From positions 1 through 13,754 of the forward strand of contig URAQ01000018.1 of assembly GCA_900545875.1 (NCBI GenBank): DNA of 13,754 nt, written 5' to 3'. The DNA comes from an uncultured Collinsella sp. (GTDB taxonomy: Bacteria > Actinomycetota > Coriobacteriia > Coriobacteriales > Coriobacteriaceae). Numbering within the stretch: the first letter of the stretch is position 1; the number at the start of each line of letters is the position of its first letter. This document shows positions 6,457-13,754 of the stretch, one piece after another. The notes beneath the pieces were generated by a model that saw nothing but the letters and a program-made list of their open reading frames with translations, was not told where the DNA came from and did no database searches. A program made the position numbers and the translations under genes.

Positions 6457-8016
6457 TTACTCCACCTCGCTCTGAGCGGTCTCGGTACCGAACACAGCGC
6501 GGTACATCGGCGTCGCGTGAAGTTCCTCGGTGCTCTGCTCGAGCACGATGCCAGTCGCGGTCTCCACACCGTGCACGAGAGGCAGCGGGGTGGCGATGCC
6601 AAACCACAAGATCATGACAGCCAGGATGATTTCGGGGATCAGCATGAGCGCCGGGGCCTCATGCTTTCCCATGCCCTGGGGCGCATGGCCGAATACCGAC
6701 TTGAGTGCGATGCGGGTGAGCGCGGAGATGGCCACGGTAAGACCGAGGGCGACCACGACAACCAGCCACATGGGACCGGCGGTAACGCCGGCGACAAACG
6801 TCAGGAACTCGGAGATAAACATGCCAAAGGGCGGGAAGGCACCAAGACCGAGCAGCGCCAGGACGGCGAGCGCGGCGGTTGCGGGAGCAACCTCGACGAC
6901 GCCCTGAATCTTAGCCAGGCTACGCGTGCCAAAGGCGTGCTGGATGTTGCCGGACACGCAGAAGGCAAGCGTCTTGGTAAAGCCGTGGAACACGCAGTGC
7001 AGCAGGGCCGCGGCGATACCCAGCGGGCCACCGATACCCAAGCACAGGGCGATAACGCCCACGTTCTCCACAGACGAGTACGCAAAGCGGCGCTTGAGGT
7101 CGTCCTGACGAAACATCGAAAGCGCCGCCACCAAAATGGACAGCGTGCCGACGATCAGCAGCAAAAGCTGCGGATACTCGGCGCCCACGGCCTGGATAGT
7201 AAAGCCGTAGAAGCGCATGATCACGAGCATGGCGCACTTAAGCAGCACGCCCGAAAGCAGGGCCGAGACAGGGCTCGGGGCCTGGGAGTGGGCATCGGGC
7301 AGCCAAGTGTGCATGGGGAACAGGCCAGCCTTGGTGCCAAATCCGATCACGATAAACGCAAAGGCAAGGCGCATGAGCGTCGGGTCGAACTGATCGGCAT
7401 ACGGCAGCACGCACGACAGGAACGCGGCCTCGTGGGCGTTGGGAATCACGTCGGCGGCGTTGGCGTAGATCAGCAGCGTACCGAACAGGCCAAAGGCCAC
7501 GCCGGCGGTGCAGACCATCGCATACTTCCAAGAAGCCTCGAGGGCCGTCTTGTTCTTGTAGATACCCACGAGGAACACGGTGGAAAGCGTGGTTGCCTCC
7601 ACGGCGGCCCACGTGAGGATCATGTTGTTGGACAGGCACGCGAGCAGCATGGTGAACACAAACAGGCTAAACAGCGCAAAATACTGCTTGGCGCGCTCGG
7701 CGGGCATGGAACCCTCCTCGATATCGGCCTTTACATAGGGCAGCGAGAACAGCCCCGTAAGAAAACCGATAAAGCCGATGAGCAGCACAAAGATGGCGCC
7801 CAGCGAATCGAGGTGGAACCACAGGCCAAGAGCGCTCGCGGTTTCGCCGCTCGTAAGGACGTCACCGGCCGTCATAATCGACAGCACCAGTACGGCTGCT
7901 ACGGAGACCAGGTTGAGACCGGCAAATACGTTATAGGACGTATTCTTGGGCAAAAACGCCATGACCAGCGAGAACACCAAAGGAGTCGCGAGCAGGGCGA
8001 GAATCAACGTTTCCAT
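6457..8016 (-). CDS. hyfF: Hydrogenase-4 antiporter-like membrane subunit F
   Basis: A 519-residue multi-helix protein (E. coli HyfF, 526) of the NuoL/M/N and Mrp antiporter family, probably one ion channel of the membrane arm. Key charged residues are in place: Glu140 (AAVEATTL) in helix 5, Lys229 (GTKAGLFPMHTWLPDAH) in helix 7, Lys260 in helix 8, His340/His344 in the following broken-helix region and Glu403 (PPFGMFISEF) in helix 12. HyfF is found in hydrogenase-4 but has no counterpart in hydrogenase-3 (Hyc), so its presence places this operon in the larger Hyf type. GGGGG lies six bases before ATG 8016, which falls three bases after the hyfE stop. The hydrophilic tail (from about residue 485) ends in an acidic stretch. 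Confidence 0.95.
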   Translation of the reverse strand: METLILALLATPLVFSLVMAFLPKNTSYNVFAGLNLVSVAAVLVLSIMTAGDVLTSGETASALGLWFHLDSLGAIFVLLIGFIGFLTGLFSLPYVKADIEEGSMPAERAKQYFALFSLFVFTMLLACLSNNMILTWAAVEATTLSTVFLVGIYKNKTALEASWKYAMVCTAGVAFGLFGTLLIYANAADVIPNAHEAAFLSCVLPYADQFDPTLMRLAFAFIVIGFGTKAGLFPMHTWLPDAHSQAPSPVSALLSGVLLKCAMLVIMRFYGFTIQAVGAEYPQLLLLIVGTLSILVAALSMFRQDDLKRRFAYSSVENVGVIALCLGIGGPLGIAAALLHCVFHGFTKTLAFCVSGNIQHAFGTRSLAKIQGVVEVAPATAALAVLALLGLGAFPPFGMFISEFLTFVAGVTAGPMWLVVVVALGLTVAISALTRIALKSVFGHAPQGMGKHEAPALMLIPEIILAVMILWFGIATPLPLVHGVETATGIVLEQSTEELHATPMYRAVFGTETAQSEVE

Positions 8017-8019
8017 GGA

Positions 8020-8673
8020 CTACCCCCTCAGCTCGGACAGGTCGCGCGCATCGAGCGAGTGGGAGTCGTCCCAAATGCGACGCACGACGATGGACATGAT
8101 GATGACGGCAAAGATGGCGTCGGTGGCGATACCGATCTCGATGATCTCGGGAGCGGTGGGGGCCAAAAGCGCGAGCGTCACATGGCTGCCGTTTTCCATA
8201 AGGCAGTATCCAAAGATCTGCTTCATGATGTTGCGCTGCGAGATGATGCAGGTGAGGCCCACAAAGAAGTGAGCGAAGCTAATAGCGAGCGCAGGCGTTG
8301 CGACCTCGGCCGTGGGCAGGCTGATCTGCGTCACGACGGCAAAGCAGATCGCGACCTCCACGGCGATGATGCAAATGGCCCACGCAGGCTTAAGGCCGGC
8401 CTTGAGCGATGCGTCGCTCGGCTCACCCATCTTCTTGTATGCGCGGTTGAGGATATAAGGGACCAGGACGACCTTGGTGATAAAGGCAGATCCGGCCCAC
8501 ATAAGCAGCTCCTGCGCACCGGTAGTGGCACCGAGCGTGGCGAGCAGTCCCACGAGCACCAGCGACTGCACTGCATACCAGCTGATGGCATGCTTGATGT
8601 TCTTGGAGACGACCACCATGGTGGACGTGACGATCAGAAGGCCGCCAAGGATGTTGACGATCGAATAACCCAT
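8020..8673 (-). CDS. hyfE: Hydrogenase-4 membrane subunit E (NuoK-like)
   Basis: A 217-residue membrane protein, nearly the same length as E. coli HyfE (216), with about six hydrophobic helices. The C-terminal half is strikingly conserved: SQRNIMKQIFGYCLMENGSH (145-164) and IGIATDAIFAVII (180-192). Glu160 in the CLMENG motif sits at the place of a conserved NuoK membrane glutamate that belongs to the proton path of complex I. In the N-terminal half, WAGSAFITKVVLVP (59-72) matches HyfE as well. HyfE, like HyfD and HyfF, is not encoded in hyc operons. A strong AGGAGG lies nine bases before the start, overlapping the hyfD stop region. Confidence 0.95.
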   Translation of the reverse strand: MGYSIVNILGGLLIVTSTMVVVSKNIKHAISWYAVQSLVLVGLLATLGATTGAQELLMWAGSAFITKVVLVPYILNRAYKKMGEPSDASLKAGLKPAWAICIIAVEVAICFAVVTQISLPTAEVATPALAISFAHFFVGLTCIISQRNIMKQIFGYCLMENGSHVTLALLAPTAPEIIEIGIATDAIFAVIIMSIVVRRIWDDSHSLDARDLSELRG

Positions 8674-8686
8674 GTCGTTCTACCTC

Positions 8687-10144
8687 CTAACCGATCCAGC
8701 TGGCCGAAAGCGGGCCGCTGACGATAACCATGATGATGAGCACGATGAACACGAATGCCATCGCGCGGGGAAGCGGGGCTCCCGCAGCGACCTCGTCGCT
8801 CGGCTCGCCGGGCAGGCAATAGCCCATCCACTTGAGGAACCAGGCGAAGGTGGCGACGGTCTCGGCGACCATAATGCACACGAGAACCAGGATCGCAACG
8901 TTGCCGGCACCCACAGAAAAGCCGCCGGCGATGATCTGGAACTTCGAGAAGAACGTGTTCATGGGCGGCACGCCGGCAATGGCGAGCGCCGCGACACCAA
9001 AGCCCACGCCCGAGATCGGGTACTTCTTTACGATGCCGCGAAGCTTGGGCAGCATACGCGTGCCGAGGGTAAAGGAGAACGAACCGGCGATCAGGAAGAA
9101 CAGCGTCTTGGCGAAGGCGTGGTTAAAGATGTGGCACACGGCGCCATCAAAGGCCAGCTGGCTGCCAAAGACCGAAAGACCCAGACCAAAGAACACATAG
9201 GAGAGCTGGGCGATCGTGGAGAAGGCCAGCAGGCGCTTCATGTCCTTTTGCGGCAGGTACATAAGGAAACCAAAGAGCATGGTGACCATGGCGTCGATAA
9301 TGGCGACCCAGCCCACGATCTCGGGAATCTCGCCGGCAGAGACGAGTGCACGCGCGAACACGCACACGCCGACCTTGACCATCGAGGCGCCATGCAGGTA
9401 GGCCGAAACAGGCGTCGGCGCCTCCATGGCCGAAGGCAGCCACATGTACATGGGAACCTGTGCGGACTTGGCCCAGGCCGCAAACAGCACGAGTAAAAGG
9501 ACGATAGCCTTGAGCTTGGCGTCGAGGCCGGCAATCGCGGTAATGGCGAAGGTGCCGGTGTGGGCAAACACGATGGCGGCGCCCAGATACAGGCCGAGCG
9601 CACCGATATGCGTGATGATCAGGGCCTTCATGCCGGCCTTCTTGGCCGTAGGCGACATGTAGTAGCTAATGAGGCCCCAGGAGCACGCACCCGTGATCTC
9701 AAAGAACACGAGCTGGCCCAAAAGGGTCGAGCTGTACACGAGGCCGGCCATGGCGCCGATGAAGGTCGCGAGGTACGCGTAGAAGCGACGACGCGGCGCG
9801 TCGGGATGCTCACGGTTATTCTCGCTCATATAGGGAATCGAATAGATCACGACAAGCAGGCCGATACCCACAAAGGCGGGCGCGAGCAGCGTGCTCATGC
9901 GATCGAAGGTGAATCCCATGACGAGGTTCTGCCCAAACGAGATCAGGGGGACCTGCGTGTCGGGCATGCCGGCGCCAGCGAAATTCGCGGCGAGGGCGAT
10001 GGTGCAGACCGTCGAGACGGCGGCACCCAAAACGCTGAACCACTTGGCGTACGGACGGGGGAACAGGGCGACGAGCACCGAGGCCACCATCGGGGCCGCG
10101 ATAGCGACCAAGCCGAGAAGGGACAGACTGACTGCAAATGACAT
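8687..10144 (-). CDS. hyfD: Hydrogenase-4 antiporter-like membrane subunit D
   Basis: A 485-residue, multi-helix protein (E. coli HyfD, 479) related to NuoL/M and Mrp antiporter subunits. Channel residues can be placed by motif: Glu149 (VFFEITG) in helix 5, Lys226 (AAWAKSAQVPMYMWLPSAM) in helix 7, Lys257 in helix 8, His338 and His342 (HIFNHAFAK), and Lys401 (NTFFSKF) in helix 12. The Lys, rather than Glu, at the last site resembles NuoL and NuoN and differs from HyfB and HyfF here. The start has an AAGGGAG site five bases upstream. The gap to hyfC is 15 bases. Confidence 0.95.
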   Translation of the reverse strand: MSFAVSLSLLGLVAIAAPMVASVLVALFPRPYAKWFSVLGAAVSTVCTIALAANFAGAGMPDTQVPLISFGQNLVMGFTFDRMSTLLAPAFVGIGLLVVIYSIPYMSENNREHPDAPRRRFYAYLATFIGAMAGLVYSSTLLGQLVFFEITGACSWGLISYYMSPTAKKAGMKALIITHIGALGLYLGAAIVFAHTGTFAITAIAGLDAKLKAIVLLLVLFAAWAKSAQVPMYMWLPSAMEAPTPVSAYLHGASMVKVGVCVFARALVSAGEIPEIVGWVAIIDAMVTMLFGFLMYLPQKDMKRLLAFSTIAQLSYVFFGLGLSVFGSQLAFDGAVCHIFNHAFAKTLFFLIAGSFSFTLGTRMLPKLRGIVKKYPISGVGFGVAALAIAGVPPMNTFFSKFQIIAGGFSVGAGNVAILVLVCIMVAETVATFAWFLKWMGYCLPGEPSDEVAAGAPLPRAMAFVFIVLIIMVIVSGPLSASWIG

Positions 10145-10159
10145 TGTTTCTCCCTTCTC

Positions 10160-11086
10160 CTACACGCCGACGACCACGAAGACAAACGCCAGAACGGCGA
10201 TGCCCACGACAGCCCAGGTCTGATTGCCAAGAACCTTAAAACGCGAGCGCGAGCAGGAGTTCTCGATCACGCCGCATACGACAAAGTCGATAAGGCACTT
10301 CACCAGGAAGATGACCGCGCCCAGAACGGCGGCGGCGCCCACGGTCGCGGGCTCGCCCCAGGGGACGAAGATCGCGCAGAACCAGGCGACGACCAGGACC
10401 TGCTTCATGGACATGGCGAGCTTGGCCATGGCGAGCGACGGGCCGGAAAGCTCGGCGAGCGGACCTTCCTGAAGCTCTTGCTCGGCCTCGGCCTGATCAA
10501 ACGGCAGCTTGCCGAGTTCCATGTAGCAGGCGATAGCAAAGGCGATGCCGGCGAGGATCACGGCGACCGGTGCGTCGATGGTACCCGTCATGATGTGCTG
10601 ACCCATGGTGGCGATGTCGGTGGAGCCGCACACCAGGGCAGCGGCAAACAGCGCCAGCAGCATGGACGGCTCGATGAGCACGCTCATGAGCAGCTCGCGA
10701 ACGCCGCCGATACCGGCGTAGGCGTTGGACGAATCCACACCGCAGAGGGCGAAGAAGAAGCGAGCGAGCGCCAGGCTGTACATGATGGTGATGGCGTCAC
10801 CAAAGACCGGGATGGGGCTTTGTGCCGTAAAGAGCGGCAGACCCATCGCGAGCATAAAGGCGACGGCGAAGAACAGCGGCGGCATAATACGCAGCGCAAA
10901 GCTCGCGTCTTCGCTCTGGGACTCGGGGCGCGCAAAGAGCTTGGCCAGGTCGCGGTAGTCCTGCATGATGCTGGGGCCGCGACGGTTGTGCATCTTGGCG
11001 CGGATAACGCGACCGAGACCGGAGAAGAACGGTGCGACGGCCATGACGACCACGCCCTGCAGAACGGCAAGTACGATGTTGTTCAT
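10160..11086 (-). CDS. hyfC: Hydrogenase membrane anchor subunit C (HyfC/HycD, NuoH-like)
   Basis: A 308-residue membrane protein (HycD 307, HyfC 315) with about eight hydrophobic helices. It is the NuoH homologue that docks the soluble hydrogenase arm to the membrane and is thought to start ion translocation. Conserved charged loops are visible: RRGPSIMQDYRDLAKLF (35-51), GVDSSNAYAGIGGVREL (116-132, akin to the NuoH GxGxxRE loop) and LGKLPFDQAEAEQELQEG (191-208), the acidic loop facing the hydrogenase. The last reads QEGPLAELSG where complex I has GFxTEYSG. AAGGAGG lies seven bases before the start, and the hyfB stop is 12 bases upstream. Confidence 0.95.
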   Translation of the reverse strand: MNNIVLAVLQGVVVMAVAPFFSGLGRVIRAKMHNRRGPSIMQDYRDLAKLFARPESQSEDASFALRIMPPLFFAVAFMLAMGLPLFTAQSPIPVFGDAITIMYSLALARFFFALCGVDSSNAYAGIGGVRELLMSVLIEPSMLLALFAAALVCGSTDIATMGQHIMTGTIDAPVAVILAGIAFAIACYMELGKLPFDQAEAEQELQEGPLAELSGPSLAMAKLAMSMKQVLVVAWFCAIFVPWGEPATVGAAAVLGAVIFLVKCLIDFVVCGVIENSCSRSRFKVLGNQTWAVVGIAVLAFVFVVVGV

Positions 11087-11098
11087 GCTCTCCCCTCC

Positions 11099-13117
11099 TT
11101 AACCCATTTGCACGGCGAGCACGAGGAACACCACGAGTGCCGCGACGATGTAGCAGATATAGATGCTGTAGTTGCCGCCCTCGAGCTTAGTCGCGAGGTC
11201 GGCGAGCTTCTCGACACCCTTATGCGGGGCATCGACGAGAACCTTGTCGGGTACGGGCTCCACAGCCTCGGCCACACCGGTGAGCTTCTGGAAGAAGTGC
11301 GCGATGGACCAGCAGACGGCCGTGCAGCGGTCGCGCAGCGTGTAGAGCGGCTGCATAAACCAGGACACCTCGGAGGCAAAGGTCGTGGCCACGACGGGCA
11401 TATGCTCGTTGGGAGCGTAGCCGCATGCCCACGGCTGGGACTTCTGCACCTTGCCGACGGTCTTGAGCTTGCGATAACCGCAGGCAAGGCCGACGAGCAC
11501 CACAAGCGCAATAGCGATCGCGGGCGTGGAGGTGGCAGCGCCGGAGTACTGGTTCATGAGCTCCATGCCCTCGGCGGCAAACACGCCACCGTACGGATGC
11601 AGCACGGACGCGGCGACATCGACCAGCACGGGCGCGATCACGGGAGCGCCAATGCCCAGCACGACGCAGATGGCCGCGAGCAGGCCCTGCGCAAACACCA
11701 TGGGGGCGGGAACCTCCTTGGCATTGGCCGCGGCCTCGGAGCGGGGCGCGGAGGCAAAGGAGACGCCATAAGCCTTGACGAAGCACGTGACAGCCAGAGC
11801 ACCGGTAATGGCAAGCGCGACGGCAGCGAACACGGCCACAATCATGACGGCCTTGTCGCCCTGCATGGCGGCGTTAAACAGCGACTGGTAGGTAAACCAC
11901 TCGGACACAAAGCCGTTGAAGGGCGGGATGGCCGAGATGGCAAGCGCGCCAACGAGGAAGCAGATGGCCGTTGCCGGCATACGACGGAACAGACCGCCCA
12001 TCTTCTCCATATTGCGCGTGCCCGTGGAGTACAGCAGCGCACCGGCGCCCAAGAACAGCTCGCCCTTAAACATCGCGTGGTTAAACGTGTGGTAGAGGGC
12101 GGCCATCAGAGCCAGGACGGCGATACCGACCGAGTTGAGCGCCATGGCGGCCATGGAGGCACCGACGCCGAGCAGAATGATGCCGATGTTCTCGACGGAG
12201 TGATAGGCCAGCAGGCGCTTGATGTCATGCTCCTGCAGGGCGAAGGCCACGCCGAGAACCGACGAGATCGCACCGAAGACCATGACCATAAGGCCCCACC
12301 AAACCTGAACGCCCGAGGCGGAGAGCAGGTCGAGACCAACCTTGAGGATGCCGAAGATACCGATCTTGATCATGCCGCCGGACATGAGGGCCGACACGTT
12401 AGACGGCGCCTCGGGATGTGCCTTGGGCAGCCAGCCGTGCAGCGGGATGATACCGGCCTTGGCGCCAAAGCCAAAGAAGGCGAGCACAAAGCACACGGAT
12501 GCAACCGCGGGGCTAAACTGCGTAGCGCGGAAATCCGCAAAGGCAAACGAGCCACCGGCGAAGTTGGTCATGGTGAGGAAGCTCGCCATGATGAGCACAA
12601 AGCCCACGTGCGCGATCACAAAGTAGAGCCAACCGCCATGGATGGAGTTCTCGTTCTCCTCGATCACGACCAGGAAGTACGAAGTCAGCGACATGAGCTC
12701 AAAGGCGACCAGGAACCAAAACACGTTGTCGGCGGTGATGACGAGCATCATGGACGCCACGAAGGTGTTAAAGAAGAAGCCGGCGCGGCCCTTTTTGCCC
12801 GGGTACTCATCAAAGTAGTTGAGACCGTAGATCGAACCGGCAAACGCGAGCACCGAGATGAGCGCCACGAACAGGCCGGACAGCTGATTGAGCAGCAGCT
12901 GGAAATGGGCAAACGGGAAGAACACGATGGTGTCGACCGACGTGACATCGCCCAGCACGGCCTGGATACCGGCCACAAACGAAAGCACCGCGGCGGCGGC
13001 GCCGATAAGGCAGCCGGCGGTTTTGGCAGCGTTATCGGCCTTGATCAGCAGAACCGAGGCGAGCGCACCGATGCACGAGACGGCAAGCGATGCGATAAAC
13101 AGCGTCATGCTATCCAT
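11099..13117 (-). CDS. hyfB: Hydrogenase-4 antiporter-like membrane subunit B (HyfB/HycC, NuoL-like)
   Basis: A 672-residue protein, the same length as E. coli HyfB as I recall it, with a 14-helix antiporter-like core plus a C-terminal extension that ends in one more helix (about 649-670). Charged channel residues are in place: Glu140 (LVAFELMSLTSY) in helix 5, Lys220 (GAKAGIIPLHGWLPKAHPEAP) in helix 7, Lys251 in helix 8, His343 and His347 (HTFNHAMFK), and Glu406 (FVSEWF) in helix 12. The WACGY motif (563-567) in the late hydrophilic stretch is typical of HycC/HyfB-type proteins. Its start lies inside the end of hyfA (8-base overlap), with AAGGGAG upstream, pointing to coupled translation. 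Confidence 0.96.
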   Translation of the reverse strand: MDSMTLFIASLAVSCIGALASVLLIKADNAAKTAGCLIGAAAAVLSFVAGIQAVLGDVTSVDTIVFFPFAHFQLLLNQLSGLFVALISVLAFAGSIYGLNYFDEYPGKKGRAGFFFNTFVASMMLVITADNVFWFLVAFELMSLTSYFLVVIEENENSIHGGWLYFVIAHVGFVLIMASFLTMTNFAGGSFAFADFRATQFSPAVASVCFVLAFFGFGAKAGIIPLHGWLPKAHPEAPSNVSALMSGGMIKIGIFGILKVGLDLLSASGVQVWWGLMVMVFGAISSVLGVAFALQEHDIKRLLAYHSVENIGIILLGVGASMAAMALNSVGIAVLALMAALYHTFNHAMFKGELFLGAGALLYSTGTRNMEKMGGLFRRMPATAICFLVGALAISAIPPFNGFVSEWFTYQSLFNAAMQGDKAVMIVAVFAAVALAITGALAVTCFVKAYGVSFASAPRSEAAANAKEVPAPMVFAQGLLAAICVVLGIGAPVIAPVLVDVAASVLHPYGGVFAAEGMELMNQYSGAATSTPAIAIALVVLVGLACGYRKLKTVGKVQKSQPWACGYAPNEHMPVVATTFASEVSWFMQPLYTLRDRCTAVCWSIAHFFQKLTGVAEAVEPVPDKVLVDAPHKGVEKLADLATKLEGGNYSIYICYIVAALVVFLVLAVQMG

Positions 13118-13727
13118 TGTTTACGCTCCCTTCTGCTTTCTCTGACAGGCCATGGGCCACAGCGGTAACGTCGACGGCCGGACCGTTTTCGATCGAGCGC
13201 AGGCGCTTGGCCTCGTCGAGCTCGCGATCGGCCGCGCCGCCCATGACGGTCAGCGCCTTGGTGGGGCACGCCGCCACACAATGCGGGCCGTCTGGATCGA
13301 AGGCGCACAGGTCGCACTTGACAGCGCAGGTGTACTGGCCAGGAGCCCACGTAAGCAGGCTGCTCAGGGACTTAGGATACGAAGGCGTCGGATCGCACAT
13401 GCCTGCGACACCGGCGATAGACGTGCCATCGGGATGGATGGCTCCGAAGGGGCACGCGATGGCGCACAGCCTGCACCCGATGCACTCCTGCTCCTTGACG
13501 TGGATGCGGTCGCCATCGTGCTCGATGGCATTCACCGGGCAGACCTCGGCGCAGGGGGCACCCTCGCAATGGTGGCAGGCAAGGGCGGCCGAAATACCGC
13601 CGGTCTTCACGAGCGCCAAGCGCGGCGTATCCTGAAGACCCTGCATCCGGTGGGCGTCGGCACAGGCGGACTGGCATGTTCCGCAGCCGATGCACCTCTC
13701 CGGGTTGATGTCGATGAAGCGGTTCAT
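13110..13727 (-). CDS. hyfA: Four-cluster [4Fe-4S] ferredoxin, electron-input subunit (HyfA/HycB family)
   Basis: A 205-residue soluble iron-sulfur protein that in FHL complexes takes electrons from formate dehydrogenase and hands them to the hydrogenase arm. Four cysteine groups are visible: Cys12/15/18/22 (CIGCGTCQSAC), Cys51/54/59/63 (CHHCEGAPCAEVC), Cys82/85/88/92 (CIGCRLCAIACP), and Cys138/141/150/154 (CDLC...CVAAC). The order matches HycB/HyfA, as do LLTWAPG (125-131) and AVKCDLCAFD. ATG 13727 is chosen: AAAGGA lies seven bases before it, whereas the in-frame GTG at 13733 would sit on top of that site. The protein has no signal peptide. It is the first gene of the operon seen here; the promoter lies beyond the right edge. 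Related ferredoxins serve many Mo enzymes, but the context fixes its role. Confidence 0.95.
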   Translation of the reverse strand: MNRFIDINPERCIGCGTCQSACADAHRMQGLQDTPRLALVKTGGISAALACHHCEGAPCAEVCPVNAIEHDGDRIHVKEQECIGCRLCAIACPFGAIHPDGTSIAGVAGMCDPTPSYPKSLSSLLTWAPGQYTCAVKCDLCAFDPDGPHCVAACPTKALTVMGGAADRELDEAKRLRSIENGPAVDVTAVAHGLSEKAEGSVNNG

Positions 13728-13734
13728 CCCCACT

Positions 13735-13740
13735 TCCTTT
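13735..13740 (-). promoter_or_regulatory. Ribosome binding site that fixes the hyfA start
   Basis: AAAGGA on the minus strand, seven bases before ATG 13727. The in-frame GTG at 13733 falls too close to it to be used. Only 14 more bases remain to the window edge, so no promoter or sigma-54 site can be judged. Confidence 0.55.
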
Positions 13741-13754
13741 CAAAATAACGGGCC

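Larger units (their letters stand above)
1156..13727 (-). other. hyfABCDEFGHIJ-hycI-foc operon
   Basis: Twelve minus-strand genes follow one another with overlaps or gaps of at most 15 bases, except about 39 bases before the foc gene, and end at the intrinsic terminator at 1191-1156. The shared role (group 4a hydrogenase structure, maturation and formate transport), the embedded ribosome sites and the stop/start overlaps (hyfA/hyfB, hyfJ/hycI) support one transcript. No internal promoter or terminator is evident. The hyp genes for Ni-Fe cofactor synthesis and any hyfR- or fhlA-type regulator are not in the window. Confidence 0.85.

Noticed and set aside
5590..8721. A plus-strand open frame of 1043 codons opposite hyfE, hyfF and hyfG
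   Set aside because: It is antisense to three well-supported genes, is rich in His, Gly, Arg, Asp and Gln with low complexity, and spans their junctions. G/C-rich third positions on the coding strand remove stops on the other strand.
10478..13168. A plus-strand open frame of 896 codons opposite hyfB and hyfC
   Set aside because: The same shadow effect: it has no domain-like pattern, no ribosome site of note, and the opposite strand holds two clear membrane proteins.

Overview
This window is almost wholly one minus-strand operon for a membrane-bound, energy-converting [NiFe] hydrogenase of the formate-hydrogenlyase / hydrogenase-4 type (group 4a, Hyc/Hyf). The DNA is GC-rich (roughly 60% by eye) with G/C-rich third codon positions, strong AGGAGG-type ribosome sites and gaps of 15 bases or less between most genes. 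That base composition, the anaerobic gene content and the protein flavour suggest an anaerobic actinobacterium of the Coriobacteriia (Collinsella-like). This assignment is inference; no rRNA or other marker gene is present.

Layout, read right to left in the direction of transcription: hyfA (four-cluster ferredoxin, 13727-13110), hyfB (13117-11099), hyfC (11086-10160), hyfD (10144-8687), hyfE (8673-8020), hyfF (8016-6457), hyfG (hydrogenase large subunit with fused NuoC-like domain, 6453-4681), hyfH (two-cluster ferredoxin, 4679-3963), hyfI (hydrogenase small subunit, 3960-3178), hyfJ (HycH-like assembly protein, 3177-2596), hycI (large-subunit maturation protease, 2596-2093) and a FocA-family formate channel (2053-1214). 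A clear intrinsic terminator (1191-1156) closes the operon. Beyond it, on the same strand, begins a molybdopterin oxidoreductase that runs off the left edge (1091 to beyond base 1).

How they work together: HyfA, HyfH and HyfI form an iron-sulfur relay carrying electrons to the Ni-Fe site in HyfG, where protons are reduced to H2 (or the reverse). HyfB, HyfD and HyfF are complex-I antiporter-like subunits with the expected Glu and Lys residues in place. With HyfC (NuoH-like) and HyfE (NuoK-like) they form a membrane arm that could couple the redox reaction to ion pumping. HycI trims the HyfG C-terminus after nickel insertion, HyfJ assists assembly, and the FNT channel moves formate across the membrane.

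The order hyfA-J followed by a foc gene is that of the E. coli hyf operon, except that hycI stands where E. coli has hyfR. No formate dehydrogenase with the usual hallmarks is in view. The neighbouring Mo enzyme has a Cys at the metal-ligand position but lacks both the His that follows it and the Arg-containing motif of formate dehydrogenases, so its substrate is open. This is the most interesting point in the window. Neither strand shows RNA genes, mobile elements, CRISPR arrays or large repeats, and no stretch over 300 bases is without a gene.
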